Assembly: GCA_032690845.1 (NCBI GenBank)
Contig: CM064417.1
Location: forward strand, 39,004,432-39,068,431
Direction: 5' to 3'
DNA: 64,000 bases
DNA from: Eleusine coracana subsp. coracana
Lineage: Eukaryota; Streptophyta; Magnoliopsida; Poales; Poaceae
A program made the translations under genes and the position numbers. The notes beneath the pieces were generated by a model. It searched no databases and was not told the DNA's origin. It saw only the letters and a program-made list of their open reading frames with translations. Shown piece by piece: positions 1 to 12,485 of the stretch (positions are counted from its first letter, which is position 1; every line of letters begins with the position of its first letter).

Positions 1-906
1 ATGGTATAGTGCAATGAGCGGACAATCCGGTCACTCTATTGAAAACATGAGTACTATTCCAAATTTGGACCGTTGATCTTTCTTTTGTTGATCTTGGTCG
101 TTAGTGCATGATTGACCTAGGTCAAATCCCCTTGGACCTATCCTCGTTCTTCCCGACCGAAGCCGAGAGCACGCACTCGCCACCTCCACCTATTTCGTTG
201 TCGTTGCCGATGCAACCGTCGCCACCTCGCCCCTGAGCTCGCCCTGCTCGCCGTCACTCCACCGCGTGCCCGCACCACTGCTCCCGCACTCACCCGTGCA
301 TGCCATAGCCCTAGCACCGCTGATGCCACCTCATCGAGCCGCCGGTGCTCGCCGCCTTGCTCTGTTGTGCGCCTCGACACCAGCGCCTTCTCTGCACTCC
401 ACCCACGCACGCGCAAGCACAAGCCAGAGCTCCACCTCTCCACCTCTGATTAGGGCAAGTTTCCTCTCCCTCCACCTCCATTGCTGGCAACCCCAAAAAG
501 CTTCAATTTTCGATGATCGGTCGCGTGCTTTCAGCATCTTCGGCTTCGAGTATTCCTAGGGTATTGTGCCTATCTTCCATTCATCAAATATGCCCTACAT
601 TTTGAGCAAGTTCCTTAATTGATGCAATTGGATTAATTGCCCATGTTTAGTTACATTAATTAGGTACTTTGGCTCAACCTAGATTGCAATTTAACTCCAT
701 GCATATTTGTTAATTGCAATTCTAGCATTATCACTCGTTTAGTCTATAGTTAGATTAATTGCCTATTATTTGACTGTACACTAGATGATTCGCACCAACC
801 ACATATAGTCAATGATCACTGTTGTTACTTTGCATATTTGTCTAGTGATCATGTCCTTCATTCAGTGCTAGGATTTCTATAGCGCATTCTTACCAAGCGG
901 TGCTTT
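1..906 (+). other. Leader between pol and env-like gene of copia element A
   Basis: No convincing coding region is present. Bases 15-38 carry one copy of the CGGACAATCCGGTCA-type dyad motif that recurs in the 3' LTR of this element (12960-13310). Bases 170-480 are GC-rich and C-rich. The stretch then becomes AT-rich until the gypsy target site at 907. The equivalent region of element C (61792-62724) has the same kind of layout. Short open frames on both strands here look like composition effects. Confidence 0.6.
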
Positions 907-911
907 GCTTG

Positions 912-1835
912 TGATGAGGACATCACTCCTATGGATACACACAACACTCCTCCAAATCTGGACTTGCAAGGTCCAATGACTAGAGCTCGTACACGACAAC
1001 TAAATTTAGAGGTGAGCTCGTTCCTACGTTCTTTGCTATATGTTACTTTTGAGAATGGTTTGCTACCTAATGATTATTTTATGATTAGAAACCATGGAGA
1101 GGACCAGGAGATGATGGGAGAAGGATTTGGAAACGTGGAGGGCCAGCAAGGGCTTGGAAGCCAAAGTGGAGGCCCAATCAAAACCGACTTCGAGTCTGTT
1201 TCGGGGCCCAGGACCAGTCTGTACTAAAACGGTCGCCCAGGACGCATACGGACTCGGATTTGGACGTTCTACATATGCACGGAAAGATAAGGATAAGACC
1301 TTTCCAATGCCGCCGGCCTCATGTCAAAATTCATCCGGAGTCATCGGGAATCGTCAAAACAAGAGAGAGTCCAGAATCTGTGTCGGTGCTGCGTCGCTTA
1401 TTTTTTGTCTTTGGGCCTTGTATCTAGTTGAGCCCAATTCGGGGCGCGTCCAGAGGGTCTTGCACGACCCTAGGGTCTTTATATACAGCCACCGCCGCAC
1501 CATTAGGGTTCGGGTTTTGCTTAGATCAATTCTGTTCATAAACAGTTTCGCCGTTCATCGGTTTGTGAGACCCCAACTTCGAGAGTTTAATCATACATCT
1601 GCAATTGTGTTGCATTATTCGTTGTTCTTGCTTGTGTTCTTGATTCGCAGGCAGGGATTAGCCTTCTCGGCGAGGTCAATCGCCTTTTGGACGGTTGATA
1701 ACCAGAGGAGACGTCGTGCTGCGATTGCGGGGTTTAGAACGTGCTGTTCTGAAGCCGGATCGATTTGTGTGTCGCCTCCGACTAAATCAACTTACCAAGA
1801 ACCTTTCGGAAGATCGGGAACCCTTGTCCACATCA
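912..1835 (+). repeat. 5' LTR of the gypsy element
   Basis: This 924-bp direct repeat matches 7800-8723 with no length difference and five substitutions. It begins TG and ends CA. A TATA-like TTTATATA lies at 1478-1485, a plausible RNA start region. Its first part is the same sequence that in the 3' copy encodes the C-terminus of the polyprotein, which explains the apparent ORFs at 931-1227 and 1127-1843. Confidence 0.95.
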
Positions 1836-1837
1836 AG

Positions 1838-1850
1838 TGGTAATCAGAGC
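1838..1850 (+). promoter_or_regulatory. Primer binding site (tRNA-Met type) of the gypsy element
   Basis: TGGTAATCAGAGC lies 2 bases after the LTR end. It matches the plant initiator tRNA-Met complement TGGTATCAGAGC except for one extra A, which could weaken priming. Confidence 0.8.
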
Positions 1851-3066
1851 TTCAGGTGCACCGTCAGGTTCATACTACCCTTTAGTTTTGTTTTCGTGTT
1901 CTTCCTATCGTCCACTGAAAATACCAAAAAAAAATTTTCCCCGCCCATAACCACGTGTTTAGCCTTTGCATATTTCAATTTCAGAGTCCGTAGTGTTGAG
2001 TTTGTGCCCTAGTTCTTGTTTAGTCGCTGGTTTAGTTTGTGTTTTTGTCGTCAGTAGTGTTTCCCTTGCAACCCTAGCCGCCATCCCCCTCACCATCCTC
2101 GGTTTTGTCGGCTTTGTGTGCTAGGGTTGATTGATCAACACGCCCACCCTAATCCCACCCTAAACCTACCCTCACCACCTCGGACCAATTTTCATAAATT
2201 CCACTTTCCGCTGCATCCACCTCGCCAAAAAAACTCCCTACCCGACCCCAAGCCCGACTCGGATTTCACTGAAACCACCAGGTTCTTCAAAACCGATTCC
2301 GACACCCCTTCGGTAAAACAGCCATAACTTTTCGCTCGGTTGTCCGTTTTGGCTGAAATTTTTACAGGAGATTCTAGACGAAAAGTTGGGCATACCCACA
2401 CTCGGGTACGCCCTGTGTGCCCTCGTCAAAAAATTCAAAAAAAATCGGGAAGATAAAGAAAAAATTCATTCAAGTTGAAATCCGACGTTTTCTGAAACTT
2501 CAAGATTTTCTGTAGGCCACGTCCTAGCTCGGTTTGAGCTGAAATCTTTTGTGGTTTCTCCCTCTTTGCTAGTCAGTTGGAAAAAAATATCAAAAAAATA
2601 AAATAAAAAAAAAAGAAATTTGGGATTCCTACTAGTGCTCCATCTAGCCCCCTGAAATTTCTGAGTTTGGCTGTTTTACACTAAGCCTCCTGTTATCGGC
2701 TGTGTCCCTTTGTCTCCTTGTTTCTTCTTTGCTCTCACTACTGTTCTAGGACATAGTTAGACCAGCAACTAGGGACAAGTTACTTGGGCACTTATTCAGC
2801 TTTACTATCTGTTTTTGATTTGTGTGCCACTCATATATACATATTTGGCCTTCCTAGCTCTACATACTTCTTCTGGACAGCACATAGGTTATTTGGTAAC
2901 CCTTGCAATCGTGGAACACTTCTCCCTGGTATCCTTCGCTTTGTTGTTTTCAGAACTTTGTAAGAGCTTTGCAAGAAGCTTACTTTTGCTGTGTTGAGAG
3001 GCACCACTGCTTAGTAGTTTTGTAGGGATAACCTTCACTTTTTTGTTTCCTGTTTTGGTGTTTCTG
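1851..3066 (+). other. Gypsy 5' untranslated leader
   Basis: About 1.2 kb lies between the primer binding site and the first plausible gag ATG at 3067. It has A-rich runs at 1925-1935 and 2578-2618 and no long open frame in the gag phase. No other feature is visible. Confidence 0.6.
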
Positions 3067-3300
3067 ATGTCAGGAAGCGACGGGGAGGGTGTTTCACCCT
3101 CAAAATTGGATGAGTGCGTGAGCCAAAATCAGTTACAGAAGGCTTTGCAGGCGGTTCAGAGTGATTTGGCAGAAACGATCACCAGGGCCGTCACCGACGC
3201 CGTCACCAAGCTTCACCTGGGAGAAAGCATTGAGCGGTTGGATAAGAGAGTCTCTAAGTTAACCGATCAGGTTGTCGAATTGGAGACCGCTCACAAGACC

Positions 3301-3337
<37 letters not shown>

Positions 3338-6300
3338 CCAACACCAACAACAACACCAACAACGACGTTGAAGGCGATCATGATGAAGCAACGGTGTATA
3401 AGGCTGATGGCACCGTCGATAGGTCAGCTACAAGGACCGCAAGGTTACGACGCCGTTTGCAATGTAACCCTCAAGGTATGGGTGGTTTCCACAACCACAC
3501 CCGTCGCACACAAGGTAACTATGCTCCAGATGATCCGTATGCTAAAATTAAGTTTTCAATTCCTTCGTTTTCGGGTCAATACGATGGTGATGCTTACCTT
3601 GATTGGGAAATGACGGTAGAACAAAAATTTAATGCCCACCTTGTTCCTGAACAACATAGAGTTAGACAAGCCACTAGTGAGTTTAAGGACTTTGCTATTG
3701 TTTGGTGGAGTGGTCTAGCTGCTGAAACCGATTTGCCTACTACTTGGGAAGAACTTAAGGTAGAAATGCGTGATCGTTTTGTTCCTCCTTCTTTTTATAA
3801 AGAAATTCATAATAAATTGTAGCGTTTAGATCAAGGAGATAAAACTGTTCAGGAGTATTTTAGTGAGCTTCAGAAGGGTTTGATTCGTTGTGCTGTGGTT
3901 GAAAAAGTAGAGGATCAGATTTGCCGCTTTTATTCTGGTTTGAGAAAAGAAATTCAGGACATCCTTGATTATAAAGAATTTTATACCCTCAACCAGTGTT
4001 TCCAATATGCTATGCTTGCAGAGAAAGAATCACAGGGACTTTTCCAGGCTTTTGAGGAGTACAGCAAGTCCAGGAATTTCTACCCACCACGGCCGACGGG
4101 GACTTCGGGGCTGCCCAAGCCATCTTTCCGGCCGCCCCCACCAGCTAGTGTTGTTTCTGCAGCACCAAGATCAGCCCCTGCCCCTTCTACGCGCTCAGGT
4201 AAAAATTCTGTGCAGGTACCGGCTAGTAGTGCCTCCTCTGTTGCTTCGACGGGACGCACTACAGGGATTCAGTGCCACCGCTGCCATGGTCTTGGCCATG
4301 TGCAGAAAGATTGCCCAAGTAGGCGGGCATATGTGGCGACAGATGATGGCGGTTACATGAGCGCCTCCGATGTGGAGGATGAGGAGGAGGATGTCGCTGC
4401 CACCAGCGGTGACCTCGTCCTTGGAGGCGGAGATACCACGGGATATATGAATATTATTGTGCAGCGTGTGCTTAGCACACAAGTCCAGCAACCCGAGATG
4501 ATGCAGCGACATAACTTGTTCCAGATTTTCTTCGTCATCAAGAACCGTCGGGCACGTGTCATCATTGATGGAGGAAGCTGCAACAATTTGGTGAGTTCTG
4601 ATGTGGTTAAGAAGCTTGATTTGACCACACGCCCACATCCACATCCATACTACATTCAGTGGTTAAATGACTCTGGAAAAGCTAAGGTAACACAAACTTG
4701 CAGAGTTCCTTTTTCCATTGGTTCCTATGTGGATTCTGTTGATTGTGATGTTGTACCCATGCAAGCTTGTTCACTTTTATTGGGTAGACCTTGGGAATTT
4801 GATAATGATGCTGTACACCATGGTAAAAGTAATAAGTACACTTTTATGCATAAAGGAACTAAAATTACTTTGTTACCAATGACCCCTGCTGAAATTGTAC
4901 AAGCTGATTTAGAACGAGCTGCTAGTTTGAAAAATAAACGCCCTGAAATTCAGCAACCTGTTAATTCTGCTTCTACACCAAGTAATGTTAATGATTCTTC
5001 ATGTTCTAAGGGTGCTGCAATTAAATTACAAGGTCGTTCATGTCTTGCCACAAAATCTGAGCTTGCTGAAATTTCTACTGATGATATTTGCTATGCTTTG
5101 ATATGCAAACAAGCCTTGTTTTTGCTTGGTGATATTGCTTCTAGTGCTTTGCCTCCTGCTGTCACTAACCTTTTGCAGGAGTATGAGGATGTTTTCCCAG
5201 CTGAGATACCCCCGGGATTGCCACCTTTGAGAGGGATTGAGCATCAAATTGATTTGATTCCTGGTGCTACTTTACCAAACCGTGCTGCTTATAGGACCAA
5301 CCCTGAGGAGACTAAGGAGATACAACGACAAGTCCAAGACCTTTTGGATCGTGGGTATGTTCATCAATCACTTAGTCCTTGTGCTGTTCCTGTACTTTTG
5401 GTTCCTAAGAAAGATGGTTCTTGGCGTATGTGTGTAGATTGTAGAGCCATTAATAACATTACTATTAGGTATCGTCATCCTATTCCTAGGCTAGACGACA
5501 TGCTTGATGAGTTATGTGGTGCTATAATTTTCACTAAAATTGATTTGCGTAGTGGCTACCATCAAATTAGAATGAAACTTGGAGATGAATGGAAAACAGC
5601 TTTCAAAACCAAATTCGGGTTGTATGAGTGGTTAGTAATGCCTTTTGGGTTAACTAATGCACCCAGTACTTTCATGCGTTTGATGAATGAGGTTTTAAGA
5701 CCTTTTATTGGCAAATTTGTGGTTGTTTACTTTGATGATATCTTGATTTATAGCAAATCCACGGATGATCATATGATTCATTTGCGTGCTGTTTTTGATG
5801 CTTTGCGAGTTGCACGTTTATTTGGTAACCTTGAGAAGTGCACCTTTTGCACGGATCGAGTCTCTTTTCTTGGCTATGTTGTGACTCCACAGGGAATTGA
5901 GGTGGATGAGGCGAAGATTGAAGCCATAAAGAGCTGGCCTGTACCAAAAACTATCACACAGGTGAGGAGTTTTCTTGGTCTTGCAGGTTTCTACCGCCGC
6001 TTTGTCAAAGATTTCAGCACCATTGCTGCACCATTGCATGAGTTGACAAAGAAGGGCGTTGACTTCCATTTTGGTAAGGTACATCATGAGTCTTTTGATG
6101 CTTTGAAGGACAAACTTACACATGCACCATTGCTGCAATTACCCAATTTTGATAAGACTTTTGAGCTTGAATGTGATGCTAGTGGTATAGGCATTGGTGG
6201 TGTTCTGATGCAAGATGGTAAACCTGTTGCATACTTTAGTGAGAAAATTACTGGGCCTGTTTTGAATTATTCCACGTATGATAAGGAACTATATGCACTT

Positions 6301-8178
6301 GTACGTTCTTTAGAAACGTGGCGTCATTATTTGTTGCCCAAAGAATTTGTTATTCATTCTGATCATGAATCACTTAAGTATATTCGTTCTCAAGGCAATT
6401 TGAACCGTAGACATGCTAAATGGGTTGAGTTTATTGAGTCTTTTTCTTATATTATTAAACATAAGAAAGGGAAGGATAATGTGATTGCTGATGCTTTATC
6501 GAGGCGATATACTTTGTTGTCTCAACTTGATTGTAGAATTTTTGGACTTGAGGCAATTAAAGAACAATATGTTGTTGATGTCGATTTTAAAGATGTATTG
6601 CTGCACTGTAAAGAAGGTCGTGCTTGGCACAAATTTGTGTTGAATGATGGATTCTTGTTTAGAGCTAACCGCCTATGCATTCCAGTTGGTTCCGTTCGTC
6701 TTTTGTTGTTGCAGGAGGCGCATGGAGGTGGATTGATGGGTCATTTTGGTGCTAAGAAGACAGAGGATATTTTGGCCACACACTTCTTTTGGCCAAGGAT
6801 GAGGAAAGATGTTGAGCGTTTTGTTGCTCGCTGCACTACATGTCAAAAAGCTAAGTCTCGATTGAATCCACATGGTTTATACATGCCACTTCCTGTTCCT
6901 TCTATTCCTTGGGCGGATATTTCTATGGACTTTATTTTAGGACTGCCTAGGACTAAGAGGGGGAGCGATAGCATTTTTGTTGTCGTGGATCATTTTTCCA
7001 AGATGGCACACTTTATATCATGTCATAAAACTGATGATGCTAGTTATATTGCTGATCTTTTTTTCAAAGAAATTGTACGTTTGCATGGTATGCCTTCTAC
7101 TATTGTTTCAGATCGTGATGCAAAATTCTTGAGTCATTTTTGGCGCACGCTTTGGAATAAGTTGGGTACAAAGTTGTTATTTTCTACAACTTGTCATCCA
7201 CAAACTGATGGACAAACTGAGGTTGTGAACCGCACTTTGGGTACTATGTTGCGAGCTGTTTTGAAGAAAAATTTGAAGCAATGGGAAGAATGCTTACCTC
7301 ATGTTGAGTTTGCTTATAATCGGGCAACACATTCTACTACCAAGGTAAGTCCATTCAAGGTAGTGTATGGTTTTGATCCCCGTACTCCACTTGATATACT
7401 TCCTCTACCTATTAATGAGAGAGTTCATATTGATGCTAAGGAGCGTGCTGAATTTATTTTGCAAATACATGAGACCACTAGACTTAGCATTGAAAAGATG
7501 AATGAAAAGTATAAAATTGCTGGTAGTAAGGGAAGAAAGGAAGTAAAGCTTGATGTAGGAGATTTAGTGTGGTTACACTTAAGGAAGGATAGATTTCCAG
7601 AATTGAGAAAGTCTAAACTAATGCCTAGAGCTGATGGTCCATTCAAAATAATAGAGAAGATTAATGATAATGCATACAAACTTGAGTTGCCTCCCGAGTT
7701 CGGGGTTAGTCCTATTTTTAACATTTCAGATTTGAAACCATACTTGGGAGAAGAGGATGAGCTTGAGTCGAGGACGACTCCACTTCAAGAGGGGGAGGAT
7801 GATGAGGACATCACTCCTATGGATACACACAACACTCCTCCAAATCTGGACTTGCAAGGTCCAATGACTAGAGCTCGTACACGACAACTAAATTTAGAGG
7901 TGAGCTCGTTCCTACGTTCTTTGCTATATGTTACTTTTGAGAATGGTTTGCTACCTAATGATTATTTTATGATTAGAAACCATGGAGAGGACCAGGAGAT
8001 GATGGGAGAAGGATTTGGAAACGTGGAGGGCCAGCAAGGGCTTGGAAGCCAAAGTGGAGGCCCAATCAAAACCGACTTCGAGTCTGTTTTGGGGCCCAGG
8101 ACCAGTCTGTACAAAAACGGTCGCCCAGGACGCATACGGACTCGGATTTGGACGTTCTACATATGCACGGAAAGATAA
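3067..8178 (+). pseudogene. gag-pol polyprotein, one reading frame with a single premature stop
   Basis: ATG 3067 is preferred because the frame upstream of it has no ATG. The frame stays open to 8178 except for one TAG at 3820-3822 near the end of the capsid-like region; the frame is the same on both sides. An (AAC)n run at 3300-3360 encodes an Asn-rich stretch. Domains seen downstream: CCHC zinc knuckle near 4273-4314, protease IIDGGS near 4561, RT with YFDDILIYS near 5728, RNase H with ECDAS near 6169, integrase HHCC zinc finger near 6720-6845, the D-D-E core with SMDF near 6922, SDRDAKF near 7108 and GQTEVVNR near 7210. The last 126 codons lie inside the 3' LTR. One stop separates most of gag from the rest, so the copy is probably defective unless read through. 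Confidence 0.9.
7787..7799 (+). promoter_or_regulatory. Polypurine tract of the gypsy element
   Basis: AAGAGGGGGAGGA ends exactly one base before the 3' LTR TG at 7800. It also encodes part of the integrase C-terminus, so coding and priming functions overlap. Confidence 0.85.
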
Positions 8179-8723
8179 GGAGAAGACCTTTCCAATGCCG
8201 CCGGCCTCATGTTAAAATTCATCCGGAGTCATCGGGAATCGTCAAAACAAGAGAGAGTCCAGAATCTGTGTCGGTGCTGCGTCGCTTATTTTTTGTCTTT
8301 GGGCCTTGTATCTAGTTGAGCCCAATTCGGGGCGCGTCCAGAGGGTCTTGCACGACCCTAGGGTCTTTATATACAGCCACCGCCGCACCATTAGGGTTCG
8401 GGTTTTGCTTAGATCAATTCTGTTCATAAACAGTTTCGCCGTTCATCGGTTTGTGAGACCCCAACTTCGAGAGTTTAATCATACATCTGCAATTGTGTTG
8501 CATTATTCGTTGTTCTTGCTTGTGTTCTTGATTCGCAGGCAGGGATTAGCCTTCTCGGCGAGGTCAATCGCCTTTTGGACGGTTGATAACCAGAGGAGAC
8601 GTCGTGCTGCGATTGCGGGGTTTAGAACGTGCTGTTCTGAAGCCGGATCGATTTGTGTGTCGCCTCCGACCAAATCAACTTACCAAGAACCTTTCGGAAG
8701 ATCGGGAACCCTTGTCCACATCA
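7800..8723 (+). repeat. 3' LTR of the gypsy element
   Basis: This 924-bp direct repeat is the partner of 912-1835 and is followed by GCTTG, the target duplication. The TATA-like TTTATATA lies at 8366-8373. Bases 7800-8178 are coding for the polyprotein C-terminus. Confidence 0.95.
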
Positions 8724-8795
8724 GCTTGTAGATTTATATAGGTTCTATGCTTATCCTATCTATACTGCCTGCAGTGACACTTGACAGCAGCAGAG

Positions 8796-11700
8796 ATGGC
8801 AGGTTCAGGAGATCAGGATAAGGGAAAGGGCAAGATGCCAGAGAAGCCTAGAGAGAAGAAGAGGACTAGACTGAACCCTGAGTCAGAGAGAGCCAGACAG
8901 GTGGCCAGACACTTAGAGGCTATGGGGACATCTCGCAGGACACCATGGACACGGTTGATCATAGAGCAGACAGGTGACACTCAAGGACTCAGGAGGAGTA
9001 CTAGGACGAGGACACCAGCCTTGGCCACAGGAGTTGTTCCAGCACCTTGGTCGCAGCATACTTCGACTTCTCGTCAGGAGAGGTCATCGAGAACTGCAGA
9101 GCAGGGATCCTCCAGCCAATAGGAGGAGTCCGAGGAGTCAGAGGAGGACAGTGAGTCTGAGTCTGAGTCTGACGAGTTTGAGGAGGAGGAGCCAGAGTAG
9201 TCAGCGCAGACAGGACCCCAGAGGATAGCTCACCGGGCAGGAGACCCGTATTGCACATATGACGTGTGCACTAGGAGGCTACAGAGGTTGGTAGTCATAG
9301 CTGGAGAGGGAGACATACTTAAGGTTCCTGCCAAGGACCTTAAGGCGAGTCATCTCGTACCCTTCAAGTAGTGGGTTCCAGTTCACAGGGACCCTCTGGA
9401 GAAGAGAGATACTGGACTGGTCTCCAGAGGAGGATTGGTGAGGGCCTGAGATGTTACCTTGCGAGAAAGGGCAAGTCTGGACTGTTTGTGCCATAGTAGT
9501 ACACATCATACCAGGCTATGAGGAGAGCCACAGGCACGGACATGGAGAGGTATTTCACTTACTTTCCTAGACTAGCAGACTTGGTGGCTAGCCCCTACAG
9601 GTTCAGAGAGGATATAGTGCTAGAGTTTTATGCTACACTATGGGTGGCCAAAGATCGTTCTGAGATCTGGTTCATGTTTAGAGGAGACCCCAGCGCTTGA
9701 CTAGAGAGGATCCGATAGCTGCACTAGGACTTCTTGCTTCAGACCTACAGCTGTACAGAAGTGCCTACGGGACCTTCGCTCCACCCCACAGACCATAGGG
9801 AGGGACACTGCCTCCAGATGACATGGTGTCAGTTGCTTTTCCACCACCACACACTCCAAGCTTTGACAGACGCCCTGCGAACCTTACCGCAGAGATGAAG
9901 GTAGTTAGAGCGATAGTCACCAGAACTATCATTCCTAGGTCTGGGTAGAGAGAGGAGTTCACACTCTTGCGCTAGTGGGCAGTGGCAGCTATACTGAGGA
10001 GACAACAGTTTGATCTTGCAAAGCTATTCATAGCTGAGATCAGTGGTGGACCCAGGAAATTTTTGTTGGGTGTGCATGCAAAAAAAATAACCCCAAATAA
10101 AGTAGAAAACATTAAAAACACAAATTTAGTCATCTGGTATAGATATTTTGAGTGAAAAAAGGTCTTTTAAAATTAAAGTGTGTCACCATAATACTAATCT
10201 ACTAGCTTCATCACTTTGTGCTTTCTTATGGTCATAAATGACTCAATCATCATTCCTTATTATTTCTAGAATTAATTGATCTCGTGCATTACAACGAATA
10301 TGCATATATAATTATTCCTTTTGTCCCTTACTTGATTAGGAGAAATCAATAAAAAATACATAAATAAATAGTATAGTAATCAAGAGATTAGTTTCACAGA
10401 TCAATGACGTAAACCTGTTGAGCTTCCGTGTCGGTTGTTGCGTCGCTTATTAGGCCTTAGAGTCAACCATCATCAAGACATTGAGGAAGAGTAAGCAGGG
10501 AAGCAGCTAAGCAATTGCAATAACATGAGGCCGCATTGCCGAGTCCGGGAGTTCGAGCTGCCGAGCAACACCCACGCCGCCGTAAGTGAAAGACAAAACT
10601 ATTTGAGTCCCAGAGTTCATTCAATCAATCATGTAATGTCCCCTACGACTGGACTTTTGGGCTAATTATGAATTAGTAAAAAATATGAAGGCCAAAACCC
10701 AGGGTAGTCCATGGCCCACCTGGACTACCCCTTGGGTCCGCCACTGGCTGAGATGGAGGAGGTGATTTCTGAGAGAGTCGGAGGATGACACCTAGTCTAT
10801 GGTCCGTATATTTGCTATCTTTCGAGGAGACTAGGGCTTGTGATAGAGGAGTTGTACGATACATTCCTTGAGGTGACCACCAGCTACGCACCTTGACCAC
10901 TAGCTACGCACCTTGAGCCTCGAGTCAGTAGACAGACAGTAGGAGTCGCCACCAGTCACACACAAGCAGGAGGCTCATCCAGAGAGGGAAGTTTCTTAGT
11001 TAGCTAGTACAGGAGCTCCACCCCAGCCAGCAGTTTCAGAGACAAATCACGCAACCTCCATAGTAGCACTTGCAGGACACCTGGATGACTTCATCCAGAT
11101 CTCAGCTGAGGAGATACGTCAGATTCTAGAGATGATCAAAGGTTAGGTAGAGCTTCAGAGACAACAGATGACGTTGTTGACCACCCTGATGACTCAGATG
11201 GTGGAGGACAGTCTAGCTAGTAGGCATGAATCCCTATGTTTTCACAGTTTCAACAACTCCAGACACAGCTAGGGCCATTCACTGCCATGATGATAGCCCA
11301 GTCCAGTGGTTTGTCACCACACTCAGGTGCATTACCGACAGGGAGAGCCAAACAGACTTTCTCACCAGCTCAGTTCTCCCTCGTTTCCGCTTTATCAGTA
11401 TCTGCGTTGTTTACTTTACCCACACATTCTTCCACTTCGCATATGGCAGGACCCTCCATTCACCAGCAGCTGCCAGCCACAAGTCTGACCTTCTTAGATG
11501 TTGTACACACCACACAGGCAGCTCCATAGACAGAGATTCTCCCAAAGACAGCTACAGCTCTACCCTATCCTGCTATAGACTCTACGCTCGTTACACCTCA
11601 GGTAGCAAAGGATCTTGTTTGCAGAGGTTTCACTCAGGAGGATGTGGATGACCTTGCTCTTCTTCAGGTGACAGTTGCTAAGGAGACATCTATAGTCACA

Positions 11701-11874
11701 CCAGCAGGACAAGACAGAGGGTCTGAGTCACCAGTAGACCTTGAGTACTTTGAGCAGCTCGATGCTCAGGTGACACAGGCTCAGGGAGAGCAGCAGGATC
11801 CAGCACAGGAGCAGCCTAGAGCAAAGCCCTCAGAGGACGTTGTTGCACCACCTCCTTTGACCACGAGCGCTTAG
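8796..11874 (+). pseudogene. Env-like (post-pol) gene of copia element A, degenerate
   Basis: ATG 8796 opens a frame that encodes a lysine/arginine-rich N-terminus (KGKGKMPEKPREKKRTR) and stops at 9120-9122. An acidic Ser/Glu stretch follows. The piece at 9518-9700 (YFTYFPRLADL, YRFREDIVLEFYATLW) corresponds to the part of the element C protein around YDWNEEVICQFYSTLF. After the hAT insertion it resumes at 10747 (EEVISERV, PYICYLSRRLGLVIEEL), matching element B. The C-terminal piece is open at 11644-11874. Several stops and frameshifts plus the hAT insertion make it non-functional. Such env-like genes are known from SIRE-type plant elements; their function is not established. Confidence 0.7.
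10041..10746. mobile_element. Non-autonomous hAT element
   Basis: The ends are CAGTGGTGGACCCAGG and CTTGGGTCCGCCACTG, which are imperfect inverted repeats of the hAT type. An exact 8-bp target duplication GCTGAGAT flanks it (10033-10040 and 10747-10754), which is diagnostic for the hAT superfamily. No transposase is visible in the 706 bp; the interior is AT-rich. It interrupts the env-like pseudogene of element A. Confidence 0.92.
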
Positions 11875-12485
11875 TTGTTTTTCCTTCTCTTTTTGGTGCT
11901 TGTTGCCAAAGGGGGAGAAGACATAGAGATAGGGGGAGTGTGATCCTGTGACGATCGAGAGATAGTAGCATGTATCTAGGGGGAGCATACGTGTACATGG
12001 GTTTTAGGAGTTAGATACATTTGGATCTTATTTTGATGGATTTATCGATGTTCATGGATTTTGATGAGTCAATGTTGTTCATTCGCTTGTGTTTGACTCG
12101 TCATGATCTCACTTAGTTTACTTTCATGCGCAGTGCTTTGTCTTTCATTATTTATCTTGTTTGCCTGTGTGTGATTCCATGATGATGCTTGTTTGCTTTT
12201 AATTTCTATGCATTGACATGCTATCCTGTTTGCATATCATCATTCGTGTCTTGCATTGCATGTCTTTATGCTTTCTTTAAATATCCTATCATGACATGCA
12301 TGCATATCATCTAGAGTGTGTTTTTCTCTTTTCATTCTCTTAGCTCTTGATGATGCTTGATTGAGTAGGACCTTGTTTGTTCTTTGCTTATGTTTTTAAG
12401 GTTCTTCTCGATCATAGTGTAGCTCTTTTAGCCTTGATGTTTTATGGTAAGTAGTGGTTATCATCAATCGCCAAAAAGGGGAGAT
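11875..12485 (+). other. 3' untranslated region of copia element A with two purine tracts
   Basis: A first purine tract CCAAAGGGGGAGAAG lies just after the env-like stop at 11906-11920. The second, CAAAAAGGGGAGAT, ends one base before the LTR at 12471-12484 and is the expected plus-strand primer. The region between is AT-rich and non-coding. Confidence 0.75.

Larger units (their letters stand above)
912..8723 (+). mobile_element. Near-intact Ty3/gypsy LTR retrotransposon (possibly CRM-like chromovirus)
   Basis: The element is 7812 bp, bounded by two 924-bp LTRs that start TGATGAGG and end CCACATCA, and by a perfect 5-bp target duplication GCTTG (907-911 and 8724-8728). It has a tRNA-Met type primer binding site, a purine tract and a gag-pol frame ordered gag, protease, RT, RNase H, integrase, which is the Ty3/gypsy order. 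By hand count the LTRs differ at 5 of 924 positions (1202/8090, 1225/8113, 1294/8182, 1325/8213, 1783/8671), so the insertion is young. The pol frame runs into the 3' LTR, as reported for CRM-clade chromoviruses; the clade call is tentative. It sits in the env leader of copia element A. Confidence 0.95.

Noticed and set aside
138..559. Overlapping frames on both strands in the GC-rich leader of element A
   Set aside because: They have no recognisable motif, overlap on both strands, and lie in a non-coding leader with a strong C bias.
1127..1843. Long frame in the 5' LTR of the gypsy element
   Set aside because: It is a shadow frame of LTR sequence; the same DNA in the 3' copy encodes the polyprotein end in another phase.
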